Shown: positions 51,226 to 59,804 of the stretch, piece by piece
Layout: every line of letters begins with the position of its first letter
Numbering within the stretch: the stretch's first letter is position 1
Source of the DNA: Bacillota bacterium
GTDB lineage: Bacteria; Bacillota; Clostridia; Acetivibrionales; DSM-1351
Assembly: GCA_023439045.1 (NCBI GenBank)
Contig: JAEXOY010000043.1
Location: 254,978-318,977 of the forward strand
Length of the DNA: 64,000 nucleotides
Reading direction: 5' to 3'
Made by a program: the position numbers and the translations under genes
The notes under the pieces: generated by a model
Database searches by the model: none
Told to the model about the DNA's origin: nothing
Seen by the model: only the letters and a program-made list of their open reading frames with translations

Positions 51226-51777
51226 CTACTTTTTACCCTTACCGCCAGTTTTACCTTCTTTACGTCTGATAACTTCAGTTTCGTATTTAATACCCTTACC
51301 CTTGTAAGGTTCAGGTTCTCTCTTTCCACGGATCTTAGCAGCGAATTCACCAACCATCTGCTTATCAATACCTTTAACAACTATCTTGTTAGGTGCTGGT
51401 ACTTCAGTTGTGATTCCTTCTGGATCATCCATTTCAACAGGATGTGAATATCCAAGAGTAAGAACAAGCTTCTTGCCTTGCTTCTGTGCTCTGTAACCAA
51501 CACCGTTGATTTCGAGATTCTTAGTAAAACCATTTGTTACACCTTCAACCATATTGTTGATAAGTGTTCTTGTTAATCCATGTAATGCTTTATGCATCTT
51601 CAAGTCAGATGGTCTCTCAACAACTATCTGTGATGCATCAGCCTTGATTATCATATCCTTGTGGAACTGCTTTGTAAGTGTTCCTTTAGATCCTTTTACT
51701 GTCAAAACATTATTACCATCAAGCTTAATATTAACTCCAGCTGGAATAGCTATTGGTAATTTACCTATTCTTGACAT
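51226..51777 (-). CDS. rplF: 50S ribosomal protein uL6
   Basis: This 183-residue protein has two repeats of the L6 fold. Conserved parts are MSRIGKLPIAIPAGVNI, GYSHPVEM and the C-terminal RKREPEPYKGKGIKYETEV (here GKREPEPYKGKGIKY). It follows rpsH after a 111-base gap with a hairpin. Confidence 0.98.
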   Translation of the reverse strand: MSRIGKLPIAIPAGVNIKLDGNNVLTVKGSKGTLTKQFHKDMIIKADASQIVVERPSDLKMHKALHGLTRTLINNMVEGVTNGFTKNLEINGVGYRAQKQGKKLVLTLGYSHPVEMDDPEGITTEVPAPNKIVVKGIDKQMVGEFAAKIRGKREPEPYKGKGIKYETEVIRRKEGKTGGKGKK

Positions 51778-51835
51778 TTTTCATACCTCCAGTTCTTAAT
51801 ATTATGGATAATATATATCCTTTTCAGAATTTGCT

Positions 51836-51870
51836 AGTATTTCTCAAATCCTTATGATCTGAGAAATACT
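51836..51870. promoter_or_regulatory. Hairpin in the rpsH-rplF spacer
   Basis: AGTATTTCTCA and TGAGAAATACT pair perfectly over 11 bp with a 13-base loop. There is no T run, so it is more likely an mRNA processing, stability or control element than a terminator. Confidence 0.6.
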
Positions 51871-51888
51871 ATTTAACCTGGGGATTAA

Positions 51889-52287
51889 TTACCAAACAAA
51901 CGCTAAAACTTCTCCGCCTACGCCTTCTGTTCTAGCTTTCTTGTCAGTCATGATTCCCTTTGATGTTGAAATTATAGCGATTCCAAGTCCGCCTAATACC
52001 TTAGGTAGCTCATCTTTACCTGCATATACTCTCAAACCAGGCTTACTTATTCTCTTTATTCCAGTTATAACGTTTTGCTTACCATTTGTATACTTTAAGC
52101 TAACTCTTATAACGCCTTGCTTACCATCGTTTATTTCTTCAAAATTCTTAATATAACCTTCTTCCAGCAAAATGCCTGCTATCGACCTCTTAAGGTTGGA
52201 AGCGGGTATATCAACTGATTCATGTTTAGCAGAACCTGCATTTCTAATTCTGGTTAACATATCAGCGATTGCATCAGTTATTTGCAT
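51889..52287 (-). CDS. rpsH: 30S ribosomal protein uS8
   Basis: This 132-residue protein binds the 16S rRNA central domain. Seen are DAIADMLTRIRNAGSAKHES, GLRVYAGKDELPKVLGGLG and IISTSKGIMTDKKAR. S8 represses the spc part in E. coli; whether it does here is not known. Confidence 0.98.
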   Translation of the reverse strand: MQITDAIADMLTRIRNAGSAKHESVDIPASNLKRSIAGILLEEGYIKNFEEINDGKQGVIRVSLKYTNGKQNVITGIKRISKPGLRVYAGKDELPKVLGGLGIAIISTSKGIMTDKKARTEGVGGEVLAFVW

Positions 52288-52313
52288 ATGTTTAACCTCC
52301 TTCCAAAGACTAA

Positions 52314-52499
52314 TTACCAGCTTGCTTTCTTAACACCAGGTATCTGACCTTTATATGCCAGCTCTCTAAAGCACAAACGGCAAATACCAAATTTTCTAAT
52401 ATATGCATGTGGTCTTCCACAAATTTTGCATCTATTATATGCTCTTGAACTGAACTTAGGTGTACGCTGTTGCTTGATTATCATCGCTTTCTTTGCCAT
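52314..52499 (-). CDS. rpsN: 30S ribosomal protein uS14, zinc-binding type
   Basis: This 61-residue short form has the zinc ligands CKIC and CRLC (CKICGRPHAYIRKFGICRLC). It is the C+ type, active when zinc is sufficient. Standard position between rplE and rpsH. Confidence 0.98.
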   Translation of the reverse strand: MAKKAMIIKQQRTPKFSSRAYNRCKICGRPHAYIRKFGICRLCFRELAYKGQIPGVKKASW

Positions 52500-52514
52500 G
52501 CCTTCAATCCCTCC

Positions 52515-53057
52515 TTAGTTCTGGCTGAATGGCATACCAAGTAACTTCAAGAGTTCCTTACCCTCTTCATCACTCTTTGCCGTAGTTACAAAAACTATAT
52601 CCATACCACGTAGCTTATCAACCTTATCATATTCGATTTCTGGGAATATGAGCTGATCCTTTACGCCTAAAGTATAGTTTCCTCTACCATCAAATGAGTT
52701 AGCTGAAACTCCTCTAAAGTCTCTTACTCTTGGTAAAGCAGCATTAAAAAGCTTGTCAACAAATTCGTACATTCTTTCGCCTCTTAATGTTACCTTGCAG
52801 CCAATATTCATACCTTGTCTTAATTTAAACGCTGCAACTGACTTTTTAGCCTTTGTTACAATAGGCTTCTGTCCAGTTATTATTGTCATATCATTAACAG
52901 CCGCATCCATAGCCTTAGGATTATCTTTAACTTCGCCAACTCCCATGTTTAAAACAATCTTTTCTAACTTAGGAATCTGCATGCAGCTGCTATAGTTAAA
53001 CTTAGTTTGCAAAGCAGGAACAACTTCGTTCTTATACTTTTCCTTTAACCTTGCCAT
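52515..53057 (-). CDS. rplE: 50S ribosomal protein uL5
   Basis: This 180-residue 5S rRNA-binding protein has PKLEKIVLNMGVGE, GQKPIVTKAKKSVAAFKLR and GRGNYTLGVKDQLIFPEIEY. Standard length. Confidence 0.98.
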   Translation of the reverse strand: MARLKEKYKNEVVPALQTKFNYSSCMQIPKLEKIVLNMGVGEVKDNPKAMDAAVNDMTIITGQKPIVTKAKKSVAAFKLRQGMNIGCKVTLRGERMYEFVDKLFNAALPRVRDFRGVSANSFDGRGNYTLGVKDQLIFPEIEYDKVDKLRGMDIVFVTTAKSDEEGKELLKLLGMPFSQN

Positions 53058-53085
53058 CCACTATACCTCCTTTCAGTAAACCTGA

Positions 53086-53433
53086 TTAATCTTCTTTCTT
53101 GTCTAAAACAATTTCTAATATCTCGTTACAGTGCTTGCAAGTTCTAGCCTTCTGTCCATTTTCAAGGAAAGTCTTAGCCACCTTTGTAGGCTTGCCACAT
53201 TTGTCACAAACCAACATAACATTTGAGCTGTTAATTGAACCTTCCTGATGGATTATACCACCCTGCTGGTATCTGCTTCTAGGCTTTTTATGCTTTGTAG
53301 TCATATTAACGCCTTCAACAATTACCTGACTAGTAGAAGGATTTACGCTTAATACCTTGCCCTTCTTGCCTTTATCCTTACCTGACAGAACTATAACTGT
53401 ATCGTTCTTTTTTACGTGAACTTTGTTTGCCAA
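53086..53433 (-). CDS. rplX: 50S ribosomal protein uL24
   Basis: This 115-residue protein has the KOW motif VHVKKNDTVIVLSGKDKGKK and the later part KCGKPTKVAKTFLENGQKAR with CDKC and CKHC, possibly zinc-binding. It starts with a TTG at 53433, nine bases after GGAGG. Confidence 0.97.
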   Translation of the reverse strand: MANKVHVKKNDTVIVLSGKDKGKKGKVLSVNPSTSQVIVEGVNMTTKHKKPRSRYQQGGIIHQEGSINSSNVMLVCDKCGKPTKVAKTFLENGQKARTCKHCNEILEIVLDKKED

Positions 53434-53451
53434 ATTAAGCCGCCTCCTTCC

Positions 53452-53820
53452 TTACAGTACTTCTGGTGCTAGAGAAAGAATCTTCATGAAATCTTTATCT
53501 CTCAATTCTCTCGCAACAGGTCCAAATATACGTGTTCCCTTTGGGTTCTTGTCCTCTTTGATAATAACAGCTGCATTTTCATCAAACTTGATGTATGAAC
53601 CATCAGCTCTTCTTACGCCTCTCTTTGAACGTACGATAACACACTTAACTACGTCACCTTTTTTTACAACACCGCCGGGTGTTGCATTTTTAACAGAAGC
53701 TACAACTATATCTCCAATATTAGCATACTTTCTCCAAGATCCACCAAGAACTTTTATACACATAAGCTCTTTAGCTCCAGTATTATCTGCAACCTTCATT
53801 CTAGATTGAACTTGAATCAT
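53452..53820 (-). CDS. rplN: 50S ribosomal protein uL14
   Basis: This 122-residue protein has MIQVQSRMKVADNTGAKEL, GGSWRKYANIGDIVVASVK and AAVIIKEDKNPKGTRIFGPV. The ATG at 53820 follows AAGGAGGTACCATT, and the six upstream codons are left out. Confidence 0.98.
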   Translation of the reverse strand: MIQVQSRMKVADNTGAKELMCIKVLGGSWRKYANIGDIVVASVKNATPGGVVKKGDVVKCVIVRSKRGVRRADGSYIKFDENAAVIIKEDKNPKGTRIFGPVARELRDKDFMKILSLAPEVL

Positions 53821-53863
53821 AATGGTACCTCCTTCCAATGATTCTGGCTAAACACCCTATAGA

Positions 53864-54121
53864 TTATTGTGCTTTTTCAACGATTTCAACAAGTCTCCAT
53901 CTCTTTTCCTTGCTGAGTGGTCTTGTTTCCATTACCTTTACCTTGTCGCCTATTTGACACTGATTTTCTTCATCGTGTGCCTTAAGCTTGTAGGTTCTCT
54001 TAACAATCTTTCCGTACAACGGATGCTTAACGCTTGTCTCTATAGCAACAACAATAGTTTTATCCATCTTATTGCTTACAACCTTACCGACTCTTGTTTT
54101 TCTTAAAGCCCTTTCTACCAA
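53864..54121 (-). CDS. rpsQ: 30S ribosomal protein uS17
   Basis: This 85-residue OB-fold protein has GKVVSNKMDKTIVVAIET, KHPLYGKIVKRTYKLKAHDE and METRPLSKEKRWRLVEIV. The start is a TTG at 54121, eight bases after GGAGGT. Confidence 0.97.
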   Translation of the reverse strand: MVERALRKTRVGKVVSNKMDKTIVVAIETSVKHPLYGKIVKRTYKLKAHDEENQCQIGDKVKVMETRPLSKEKRWRLVEIVEKAQ

Positions 54122-54184
54122 GTGGAATTACCTCCTTCCGATACTTACGCAATTCATTATGGTTAAGGTTTTGCTTAGATGCAA

Positions 54185-54388
54185 TTACTTTTCAGCGCCA
54201 CTAAGCTCTTTTTCCCTTATAATTGTTTTAACTTTAGCTATAGACTTTTTAACATCTTTTAGCTTCATTGGGTTTTCAAGCTGATTTGTAGCAAGCTGAA
54301 ATCTAAGCTTAAAGAGTTCAGACTTTAAATCGCCCAATTCCTTATTTAGTTCAACTATATTCTTTTCTCTGATTTCACTAGCTTTCAT
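54185..54388 (-). CDS. rpmC: 50S ribosomal protein uL29
   Basis: This 67-residue helical protein sits at the tunnel exit. It reads MKASEIREKNIVELNKELGD then LKSELFKLRFQLATNQLENP. The ATG at 54388 overlaps the end of rplP by 11 bases; GTG codons upstream are less likely starts. Confidence 0.97.
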   Translation of the reverse strand: MKASEIREKNIVELNKELGDLKSELFKLRFQLATNQLENPMKLKDVKKSIAKVKTIIREKELSGAEK

Positions 54389-54815
54389 TTGCTTCACCAC
54401 CCATTTCTGTCTCGCGGGTTACAAATTTACATTTAACAGGAAGCTTGTGCATAGCGAGTCTTAATGCTTCTCTAGCAACTTCTTCACTTACTCCCGCGAT
54501 TTCAAATAATACTCTACCTGGCTTAACTACTGCTACCCAGTATTCAGGTGAACCCTTACCACTACCCATACGAGTTTCAGCAGGCTTCTTTGTAACTGGC
54601 TTATCTGGGAAAATCTTTATCCAAACCTGGCCACCACGCTTGATAAAACGTGTCATTGCTATTCTGGCAGCTTCGATCTGGTTGCTTGTTATCCAAGCGG
54701 GTTCAGTAGCCTGTATACCGTATTCACCATTGCTAACAACGTTACCTCTGGTTGCCTTACCGGTCATTCTGCCTCTGTGAACCCTTCTACGTTTAACTCT
54801 CTTAGGCATTAACAT
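54378..54815 (-). CDS. rplP: 50S ribosomal protein uL16
   Basis: This 145-residue protein near the A site has PKRVKRRRVHRGRMTG, GEYGIQATEPAWITSNQIEA and GSGKGSPEYWVAVVKPGRVL. Its ATG overlaps the rpsC stop as TAATG, so translation is coupled. Confidence 0.98.
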   Translation of the reverse strand: MLMPKRVKRRRVHRGRMTGKATRGNVVSNGEYGIQATEPAWITSNQIEAARIAMTRFIKRGGQVWIKIFPDKPVTKKPAETRMGSGKGSPEYWVAVVKPGRVLFEIAGVSEEVAREALRLAMHKLPVKCKFVTRETEMGGEANES

Positions 54816-55483
54816 TATTGAACCCCTCCTTCCGCTTTTCTGTCTTTCTTAACAGCTGGAAGAACTTCTCCTTTATATATCCATACCTTGACACCGATCT
54901 TACCATAAGTTGTGTCTGCTTCAGCAAAGCCATAATCAATGTCTGCACGAAGTGTCTGAAGTGGAATAGTTCCTTCATGATAATGTTCAGTTCTAGCGAT
55001 TTCAGCACCGCCAAGTCTTCCTGCACATGAAGTCTTAATTCCCTTAGCTCCGAGTTTCATTGTTCTTGACATAGCCTGCTTCATAGCTCTTCTGAAAGAT
55101 ATACGCTTTTCAAGCTGTGATGCGATGTTCTCTGCAACGAGCTGAGCATCCAATTCTGGACTCTTAATCTCAGTAATGTTGATAAGAACACTCTTACCTG
55201 TCATCTTTTCAACTTCTTTTCTAAGTTCTTCAATACCCTGTCCGCCCTTGCCGATAACGAGGCCTGGCTTCGCAGTGTTTAAGTTGATCTTAATCTTATT
55301 TGCAGCACGTTCAATTTCAATTCTTGAAACGCCTGAAATATAAAGCTTCTTCTTTAAAAATTTTCTTATTTTAACGTCTTCTACAAGATATGCGCTGAAG
55401 TTCTTATCATTTGCATACCATTTAGTATCCCAGTCTTTAATAATTCCGATTCTTAATCCGTGTGGATTTACTTTCTGGCCCAT
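54815..55483 (-). CDS. rpsC: 30S ribosomal protein uS3
   Basis: This 222-residue protein has an N-terminal part GQKVNPHGLRIGIIKDW, KH domain PGLVIGKGGQGIEELRKE, and C-terminal domain GARGIKTSCAGRLGGAEIAR-like (here GAKGIKTSCAGRLGGAEIA). Normal length. Confidence 0.98.
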   Translation of the reverse strand: MGQKVNPHGLRIGIIKDWDTKWYANDKNFSAYLVEDVKIRKFLKKKLYISGVSRIEIERAANKIKINLNTAKPGLVIGKGGQGIEELRKEVEKMTGKSVLINITEIKSPELDAQLVAENIASQLEKRISFRRAMKQAMSRTMKLGAKGIKTSCAGRLGGAEIARTEHYHEGTIPLQTLRADIDYGFAEADTTYGKIGVKVWIYKGEVLPAVKKDRKAEGGVQ

Positions 55484-55502
55484 CTTCCAACCTCCTTCTC
55501 GC

Positions 55503-55979
55503 TTATTTTCTTTCCTTTAGCACAAGTGTTATATGACTTGTTCTCTTTTGAATTTTAAATGCTCTACCCTGAGCACGTGGCATTATTCTCTTCAACGTTG
55601 GCCCCTGTGTAGCAAATGCTTCTGCAACGAAGAGATCATCATGTGACAATCCATTGTTGTTTACCGCATTAGCTTCAGCTGACTTAAGCAACTTTAAAAG
55701 AACTTCAGATGCAGCCTTAGGCGTAAACTTCAATATAGCGTAAGCCTCATCAATACCCTTATCCTTAATTAGGTCAAGAACAATCTTAACCTTTCTGGAT
55801 GATATACGAGCATACTTTACAACTGCTCTTCCCTCGTCCTTACCTATTCCGAGAACCTTTCTCTCCTTCTTAGTAAGAAGCGCAGGCTTATTTGATTTTC
55901 TATGTGGTGCATTCTGTTCAGCTAATATCTGTTCTTTATTCTTTAATAGCTCCTCTTTGGACATAACCTTCTTCTCCAA
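55503..55979 (-). CDS. rplV: 50S ribosomal protein uL22 with N-terminal extension
   Basis: At 158 residues this is about 45 longer than usual. The core begins near residue 50 (GRAVVKYARISSRKVKIVLD) and ends RAFKIQKRTSHITLVL. The extension (SKEELLKNKEQILAEQNAPH, then NKPALLTKKERKVLG) is polar and charged. Two starts are possible: TTG at 55979 with GGAGG at eight bases, or ATG at 55964. Confidence 0.95.
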   Translation of the reverse strand: MEKKVMSKEELLKNKEQILAEQNAPHRKSNKPALLTKKERKVLGIGKDEGRAVVKYARISSRKVKIVLDLIKDKGIDEAYAILKFTPKAASEVLLKLLKSAEANAVNNNGLSHDDLFVAEAFATQGPTLKRIMPRAQGRAFKIQKRTSHITLVLKERK

Positions 55980-56039
55980 GTGAATAGCCTCCTTTCAGCT
56001 CTAATCTAAAAACTTAGTCAAAGATAACATCTTAGCAAC

Positions 56040-56321
56040 TTATCTTAATGATGATGACTTTTCATTGCCAGCGTGTCCCTTGTATGTTCTGGTAGGTGCA
56101 AACTCACCAAGCTTGTGACCAACCATTTCATCAGTAATATACACTGGAACATGCTTCTTTCCATCATGCACAGCAATTGTATGACCAATCATCTGTGGAA
56201 AGATTGTTGACGCTCTTGACCATGTCTTTATTACTTTTTTATCGTTAACCTTATTCATTTCTTCAATCTTCTTCATCAATGAATCCAGCACGTAAGGTCC
56301 CTTTTTAATTGATCTACTCAT
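56040..56321 (-). CDS. rpsS: 30S ribosomal protein uS19
   Basis: This 93-residue head protein has RSIKKGPYVLDSLMKKIEEM, IKTWSRASTIFPQMIGHTI and HKLGEFAPTRTYKGHAG. Standard. Confidence 0.98.
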   Translation of the reverse strand: MSRSIKKGPYVLDSLMKKIEEMNKVNDKKVIKTWSRASTIFPQMIGHTIAVHDGKKHVPVYITDEMVGHKLGEFAPTRTYKGHAGNEKSSSLR

Positions 56322-56405
56322 TATTTAAATCCTCCCTTCGTCGCCAATATACGATAGGATTTGGCGGAGCGGAGTATACCGCTCATTGCTTCCAAATACC
56401 TCAAA

Positions 56406-57239
56406 TTACTTCTGGTTTCTTCTCTTAACAATAAACTTATCTGACTTATTCTTCTTCTTTCTTGTCTTCAAGCCGAGAGTTGGTTTACCCCAAGGAGTAA
56501 CTGGACTTGGTCTACCGATTGGTGACTTACCTTCACCACCACCGTGTGGGTGATCACATGGGTTCATAACAACACCACGTACAGTAGGTCTTATACCCAT
56601 CCATCTCTTTCTACCAGCCTTACCTATCTTAACATTTTCATGTTCAAGATTTCCGATTTGGCCGATAGTAGCTTTACAATTCATTCTGATCATTCTAACT
56701 TCGCCTGATGGAAGTCTAACCTGAGCATACTCGCCTTCTTTAGCCATCAACTGAGCAGCATTACCTGCAGCTCTAACTAGCTGACCGCCCTTACCAGGCT
56801 TTAACTCAATGTTGTGAATGAATGAACCTACAGGAATATTTGCAAGTGGAAGTGCATTACCTGGTCTGATATCTGCCTTTGCACCTGACTCTATAGCATC
56901 TCCAACACTTAAACCAACTGGTGCAAGAATATATCTCTTTTCACCATCTGCGTAGTTAAGAAGTGCAATATTTGCAGTCCTGTTTGGATCATATTCAATA
57001 GTTGCTACCTTTGCAGGTATTCCGTCTTTATCTCTCTTAAAGTCAATAACTCTATATTTTTGTCTGTTACCGCCGCCCTGATGACGAACAGTAATTCTAC
57101 CATATGAGTTTCTTCCCCCATTTTTCTTTATAGGTTCAAGTAATGACTTTTCAGGCTCAACCTTTGAGAGCTCTGAATAATCTAATACTGTCATAAACCT
57201 TCTAGCGGGAGAAGTAGGACTATACTTTTTTACTGCCAT
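56406..57239 (-). CDS. rplB: 50S ribosomal protein uL2
   Basis: This 277-residue protein has KYSPTSPARRFMTVLDYSEL, GGGNRQKYRVIDFKRDKDGI and the peptidyl-transferase-centre loop MNPCDHPHGGGEGKSPIG with the conserved His. Length is standard. Confidence 0.98.
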   Translation of the reverse strand: MAVKKYSPTSPARRFMTVLDYSELSKVEPEKSLLEPIKKNGGRNSYGRITVRHQGGGNRQKYRVIDFKRDKDGIPAKVATIEYDPNRTANIALLNYADGEKRYILAPVGLSVGDAIESGAKADIRPGNALPLANIPVGSFIHNIELKPGKGGQLVRAAGNAAQLMAKEGEYAQVRLPSGEVRMIRMNCKATIGQIGNLEHENVKIGKAGRKRWMGIRPTVRGVVMNPCDHPHGGGEGKSPIGRPSPVTPWGKPTLGLKTRKKKNKSDKFIVKRRNQK

Positions 57240-57271
57240 CTCTTCTCACTCCTTCATAAGCTATATCTTAA

Positions 57272-57625
57272 TTACTGAGCAACACCGAATTCTTCGATGC
57301 TTGTCTTGTATTTCTTGTTATTAGCAACTGTCTTGCCGCCCTTAGTCATATATTCTACTGACTTAGGATCAGTGTCTATCTTTACGATAGCCTTTTTCCA
57401 AGCTGGACGAGTTCCTTCGTGTACACCTACACGCTTAACCTTACCGTCAAAGTTCATTGTGTTAACTGAGAGAACCTTAACATTGAAAAGCGCTTCAACT
57501 GCTTTTTTAATTTCAGTCTTAGTTGACTTAACGTCTACTACAAAGGTGTACTTTCCAAGTCCAATTTCCATATTACTTTTTTCAGTAATAAATGGCTTTA
57601 TAATAATGTCTTGTGGCATTCTCAT
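57272..57625 (-). CDS. rplW: 50S ribosomal protein uL23
   Basis: This 117-residue exit-tunnel protein has DIIIKPFITEKSNMEIG, YTFVVDVKSTKTEIKKAVEA and WKKAIVKIDTD. It docks trigger factor (17198-18481). Its ATG overlaps the rplD stop as TAATG. Confidence 0.98.
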   Translation of the reverse strand: MRMPQDIIIKPFITEKSNMEIGLGKYTFVVDVKSTKTEIKKAVEALFNVKVLSVNTMNFDGKVKRVGVHEGTRPAWKKAIVKIDTDPKSVEYMTKGGKTVANNKKYKTSIEEFGVAQ

Positions 57626-58248
57626 TATGCGTACACCTCCTCAACCTGTGCTACAGCTTCCTTAGTAATGATGAACTTGTCATACTTGAGTATGTCAAAT
57701 ACGTTTAATGTGTTAACGTATGCCATCTTTACTCCAGGAATATTTCTTGCTGATTTTACTACGTTTTCATTCTTTGAATCTATTACGATAAGAGCTGATG
57801 AATCAACCTTTAAGTTATTCAATACTCCAACCATTGCTTTAGTCTTGATTGCATCAAGTGAAAGATTGTCGAGAACTAAAATCTCATTTCCAGCAACCTT
57901 TGATGTCAATGCTGACTTCATTGCGATACGCTTAACCTTCTTTGGAAGAGTGTATCTATAGCTACGTGGCTTAGGTCCTAATACTATACCACCCTTAATC
58001 CACTGAGCTGAACGAATACTACCTTGTCTAGCACGACCAGTACCCTTCTGTCTCCATGGCTTCTTACCGCCACCTCTAACTTCACTCTTGGTCTTAGTAG
58101 ACTGGGTTCCCTGTCTTCTATTTGCTAACTGATTAACTACTACAGCGTGAAGTACTTCCTTATTTATTTCAGTTGCGAATATCTCTTCGCAAAGAGCTAC
58201 ATCGCCAACAACTTCACCCTTCATGTTATATAAATCAACCTTTGGCAT
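57625..58248 (-). CDS. rplD: 50S ribosomal protein uL4
   Basis: This 207-residue protein has NRRQGTQSTKTKSEVRGGGK, KPWRQKGTGRARQGSIRSAQ and GGIVLGPKPRSYRYTLPKKV, the long loop that lines the exit tunnel. L4 represses the S10 operon in E. coli; the leader here differs. Confidence 0.98.
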   Translation of the reverse strand: MPKVDLYNMKGEVVGDVALCEEIFATEINKEVLHAVVVNQLANRRQGTQSTKTKSEVRGGGKKPWRQKGTGRARQGSIRSAQWIKGGIVLGPKPRSYRYTLPKKVKRIAMKSALTSKVAGNEILVLDNLSLDAIKTKAMVGVLNNLKVDSSALIVIDSKNENVVKSARNIPGVKMAYVNTLNVFDILKYDKFIITKEAVAQVEEVYA

Positions 58249-58273
58249 GTGTTACTTCCTCCCTTCAACGTTA

Positions 58274-58912
58274 TTATTTGCCGGACTTAACCGTATTTTT
58301 AATAACCAGCAATCCGCCTTTAGGTCCAGGAACAGCGCCCTTGATAAGAATTAAGTTTCTATCAGCGTCAACTCTTACAACTTCAAGATTTTGAACTGTA
58401 ATGTTTTCCATACCCATGTGACCTGGCAACTTCTTGCCCTTAAATACTCTTGCAGGATTAGTGTTAGCACTCATAGATCCAACTCTTCTGTGATACATTG
58501 AACCGTGAGTTTCCATACCACCCTTTTGGCCATATCTCTTAATAGTACCTTGGAATCCTTTACCCTTTGAGATACCGCTTACATCTATCTTATCTCCAGA
58601 TTGGAACATGTCAGCTGCCTTTATTTCTTGTCCAACTTCAAAGCCTGAAACGTCCTCAAATCTAAATTCCTTAAGATTCTTCATTGGAGCGAGCTTTGAT
58701 TTTGTGAACTGACCAAGTGCAGGCTTAGTTAGCTTCTTGTCAGCTACCTTTTCATATCCAACCTTAACAGCATTATATCCATCTGTTTCAACAGTTTTCT
58801 TCTGAACAACAGTTAATGGACCTGCTTCTACAACTGTTACTGGAATTACTTTACCATCTTCATTGAAGATCTGAGTCATTCCAATTTTTCTACCCATCAT
58901 TGCCTTTTTCAT
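58274..58912 (-). CDS. rplC: 50S ribosomal protein uL3
   Basis: This 212-residue protein has GRKIGMTQIFNEDGKVIPVT, GKGFQGTIKRYGQKGGMETH and SMYHRRVGSMSANTNPARVF, the methylated-Gln loop region. Standard length. Confidence 0.98.
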   Translation of the reverse strand: MKKAMMGRKIGMTQIFNEDGKVIPVTVVEAGPLTVVQKKTVETDGYNAVKVGYEKVADKKLTKPALGQFTKSKLAPMKNLKEFRFEDVSGFEVGQEIKAADMFQSGDKIDVSGISKGKGFQGTIKRYGQKGGMETHGSMYHRRVGSMSANTNPARVFKGKKLPGHMGMENITVQNLEVVRVDADRNLILIKGAVPGPKGGLLVIKNTVKSGK

Positions 58913-58986
58913 TTTTAATTACCTCCTATGGTTATTGGTTCATTGTTCTAATGAACTTGACCTCTTGCTACTGACCTGACAATCAA

Positions 58987-59298
58987 TTAAAGTTTGATTT
59001 CTATGTCCACGCCAGCTGGAAGATCCAGTCTCATCAACGCATCAACAGTTTTTGGCGTTGGGAGCAGGATATCAATCAATCTCTTGTGAGTTCTCATTTC
59101 AAACTGCTCTCTTGAGTCCTTATATTTGTGTGGAGCTCTAAGGATTGTAATAATCTCTTTTTCAGTAGGTAGTGGAACTGGTCCTGAAACCTTCGCACCT
59201 GTCCTCTTAGCAGTTTCAACAATCTTCTCAGCGGATTGATCAAGTACCTGATGATCGAACGCCTTTAGTCTGATACGGATTTTCTGTTTGTTTGACAT
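58987..59298 (-). CDS. rpsJ: 30S ribosomal protein uS10
   Basis: This 103-residue protein is the first gene of the 23 kb ribosomal cluster. It has QKIRIRLKAFDHQVLDQSAE, KVSGPVPLPTEKEIITILRA and RTHKRLIDILLPTPKTVDAL. It is also transcription factor NusE. The ATG at 59298 follows GAGGAGGTTTATGT; the longer frame upstream is rejected. No tuf gene precedes it; transcription starts from promoters in the spacer. Confidence 0.98.
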   Translation of the reverse strand: MSNKQKIRIRLKAFDHQVLDQSAEKIVETAKRTGAKVSGPVPLPTEKEIITILRAPHKYKDSREQFEMRTHKRLIDILLPTPKTVDALMRLDLPAGVDIEIKL

Positions 59299-59388
59299 AC
59301 ATAAACCTCCTCGTACGTTAATTTTTGTTACGTACAACAAGTTTTTCTGTACACTACGCCGGGTGTTTCATAACGTTTTATAATAAAA

Positions 59389-59429
59389 CCCAGATTCGTT
59401 CTTATCCAAATGGACAAACTTAACCTGGG
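59389..59429 (-). terminator. Terminator-like hairpin in the S10 operon leader
   Basis: CCCAG and CTGGG close a long partly paired stem with inner pairing TTTGTCC/GGATAAG, followed on the minus strand by TTTTATTATAAAA. It stands about 90 bases before rpsJ. It could attenuate the operon or be a protein-binding site. Confidence 0.5.
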
Positions 59430-59441
59430 CATTAAAGCGAT

Positions 59442-59470
59442 ATTATACACAAACTCAGTATATTACGCAA
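59442..59470 (-). promoter_or_regulatory. Predicted promoter P2 of the S10 operon
   Basis: TTGCGT and TATAAT separated by 17 bases; the start would be just upstream of the leader hairpin. Confidence 0.6.
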
Positions 59471-59585
59471 AATGTACAGTGACCTTGTCGCCCGGTTTCT
59501 TGAATCGGACATTCTCAGTGAAAGTTACCTATTTCTATGAATAGCAATCTCCCACGTCATCGTATGCCACGTCACAACATTCAAT

Positions 59586-59614
59586 ATTTTACTATAAAAC
59601 TCGTACCATTGCAA
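59586..59614 (-). promoter_or_regulatory. Predicted promoter P1 of the S10 operon
   Basis: TTGCAA and TAAAAT separated by 17 bases, about 290 bases before rpsJ. Confidence 0.5.
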
Positions 59615-59804
59615 GGATTTTTTTTTAATAATATACTTTATTTTTTTATTTCATTAATTGATTTATCACTATTTGATAATTTGCTAGTTTTATGAGATTT
59701 ATTTACAACTTTGTACTATACTTATATATAGTTACATTAACATTTGAATATAGTTATTCTTACTATTTGCAGCTGAACGATATTATTTATAAAGGAGAGG
59801 ACAT

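Larger units (their letters stand above)
59299..59804. other. Divergent control region of the S10 operon and the chemoreceptor gene
   Basis: No gene is supported. On the minus strand it holds two promoters (59586-59614 and 59442-59470) and a terminator-like hairpin in the S10 leader (59389-59429). On the plus strand it holds a weak promoter candidate for the chemoreceptor (TTTACA-N17-TATATA, 59702-59730). Confidence 0.6.
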
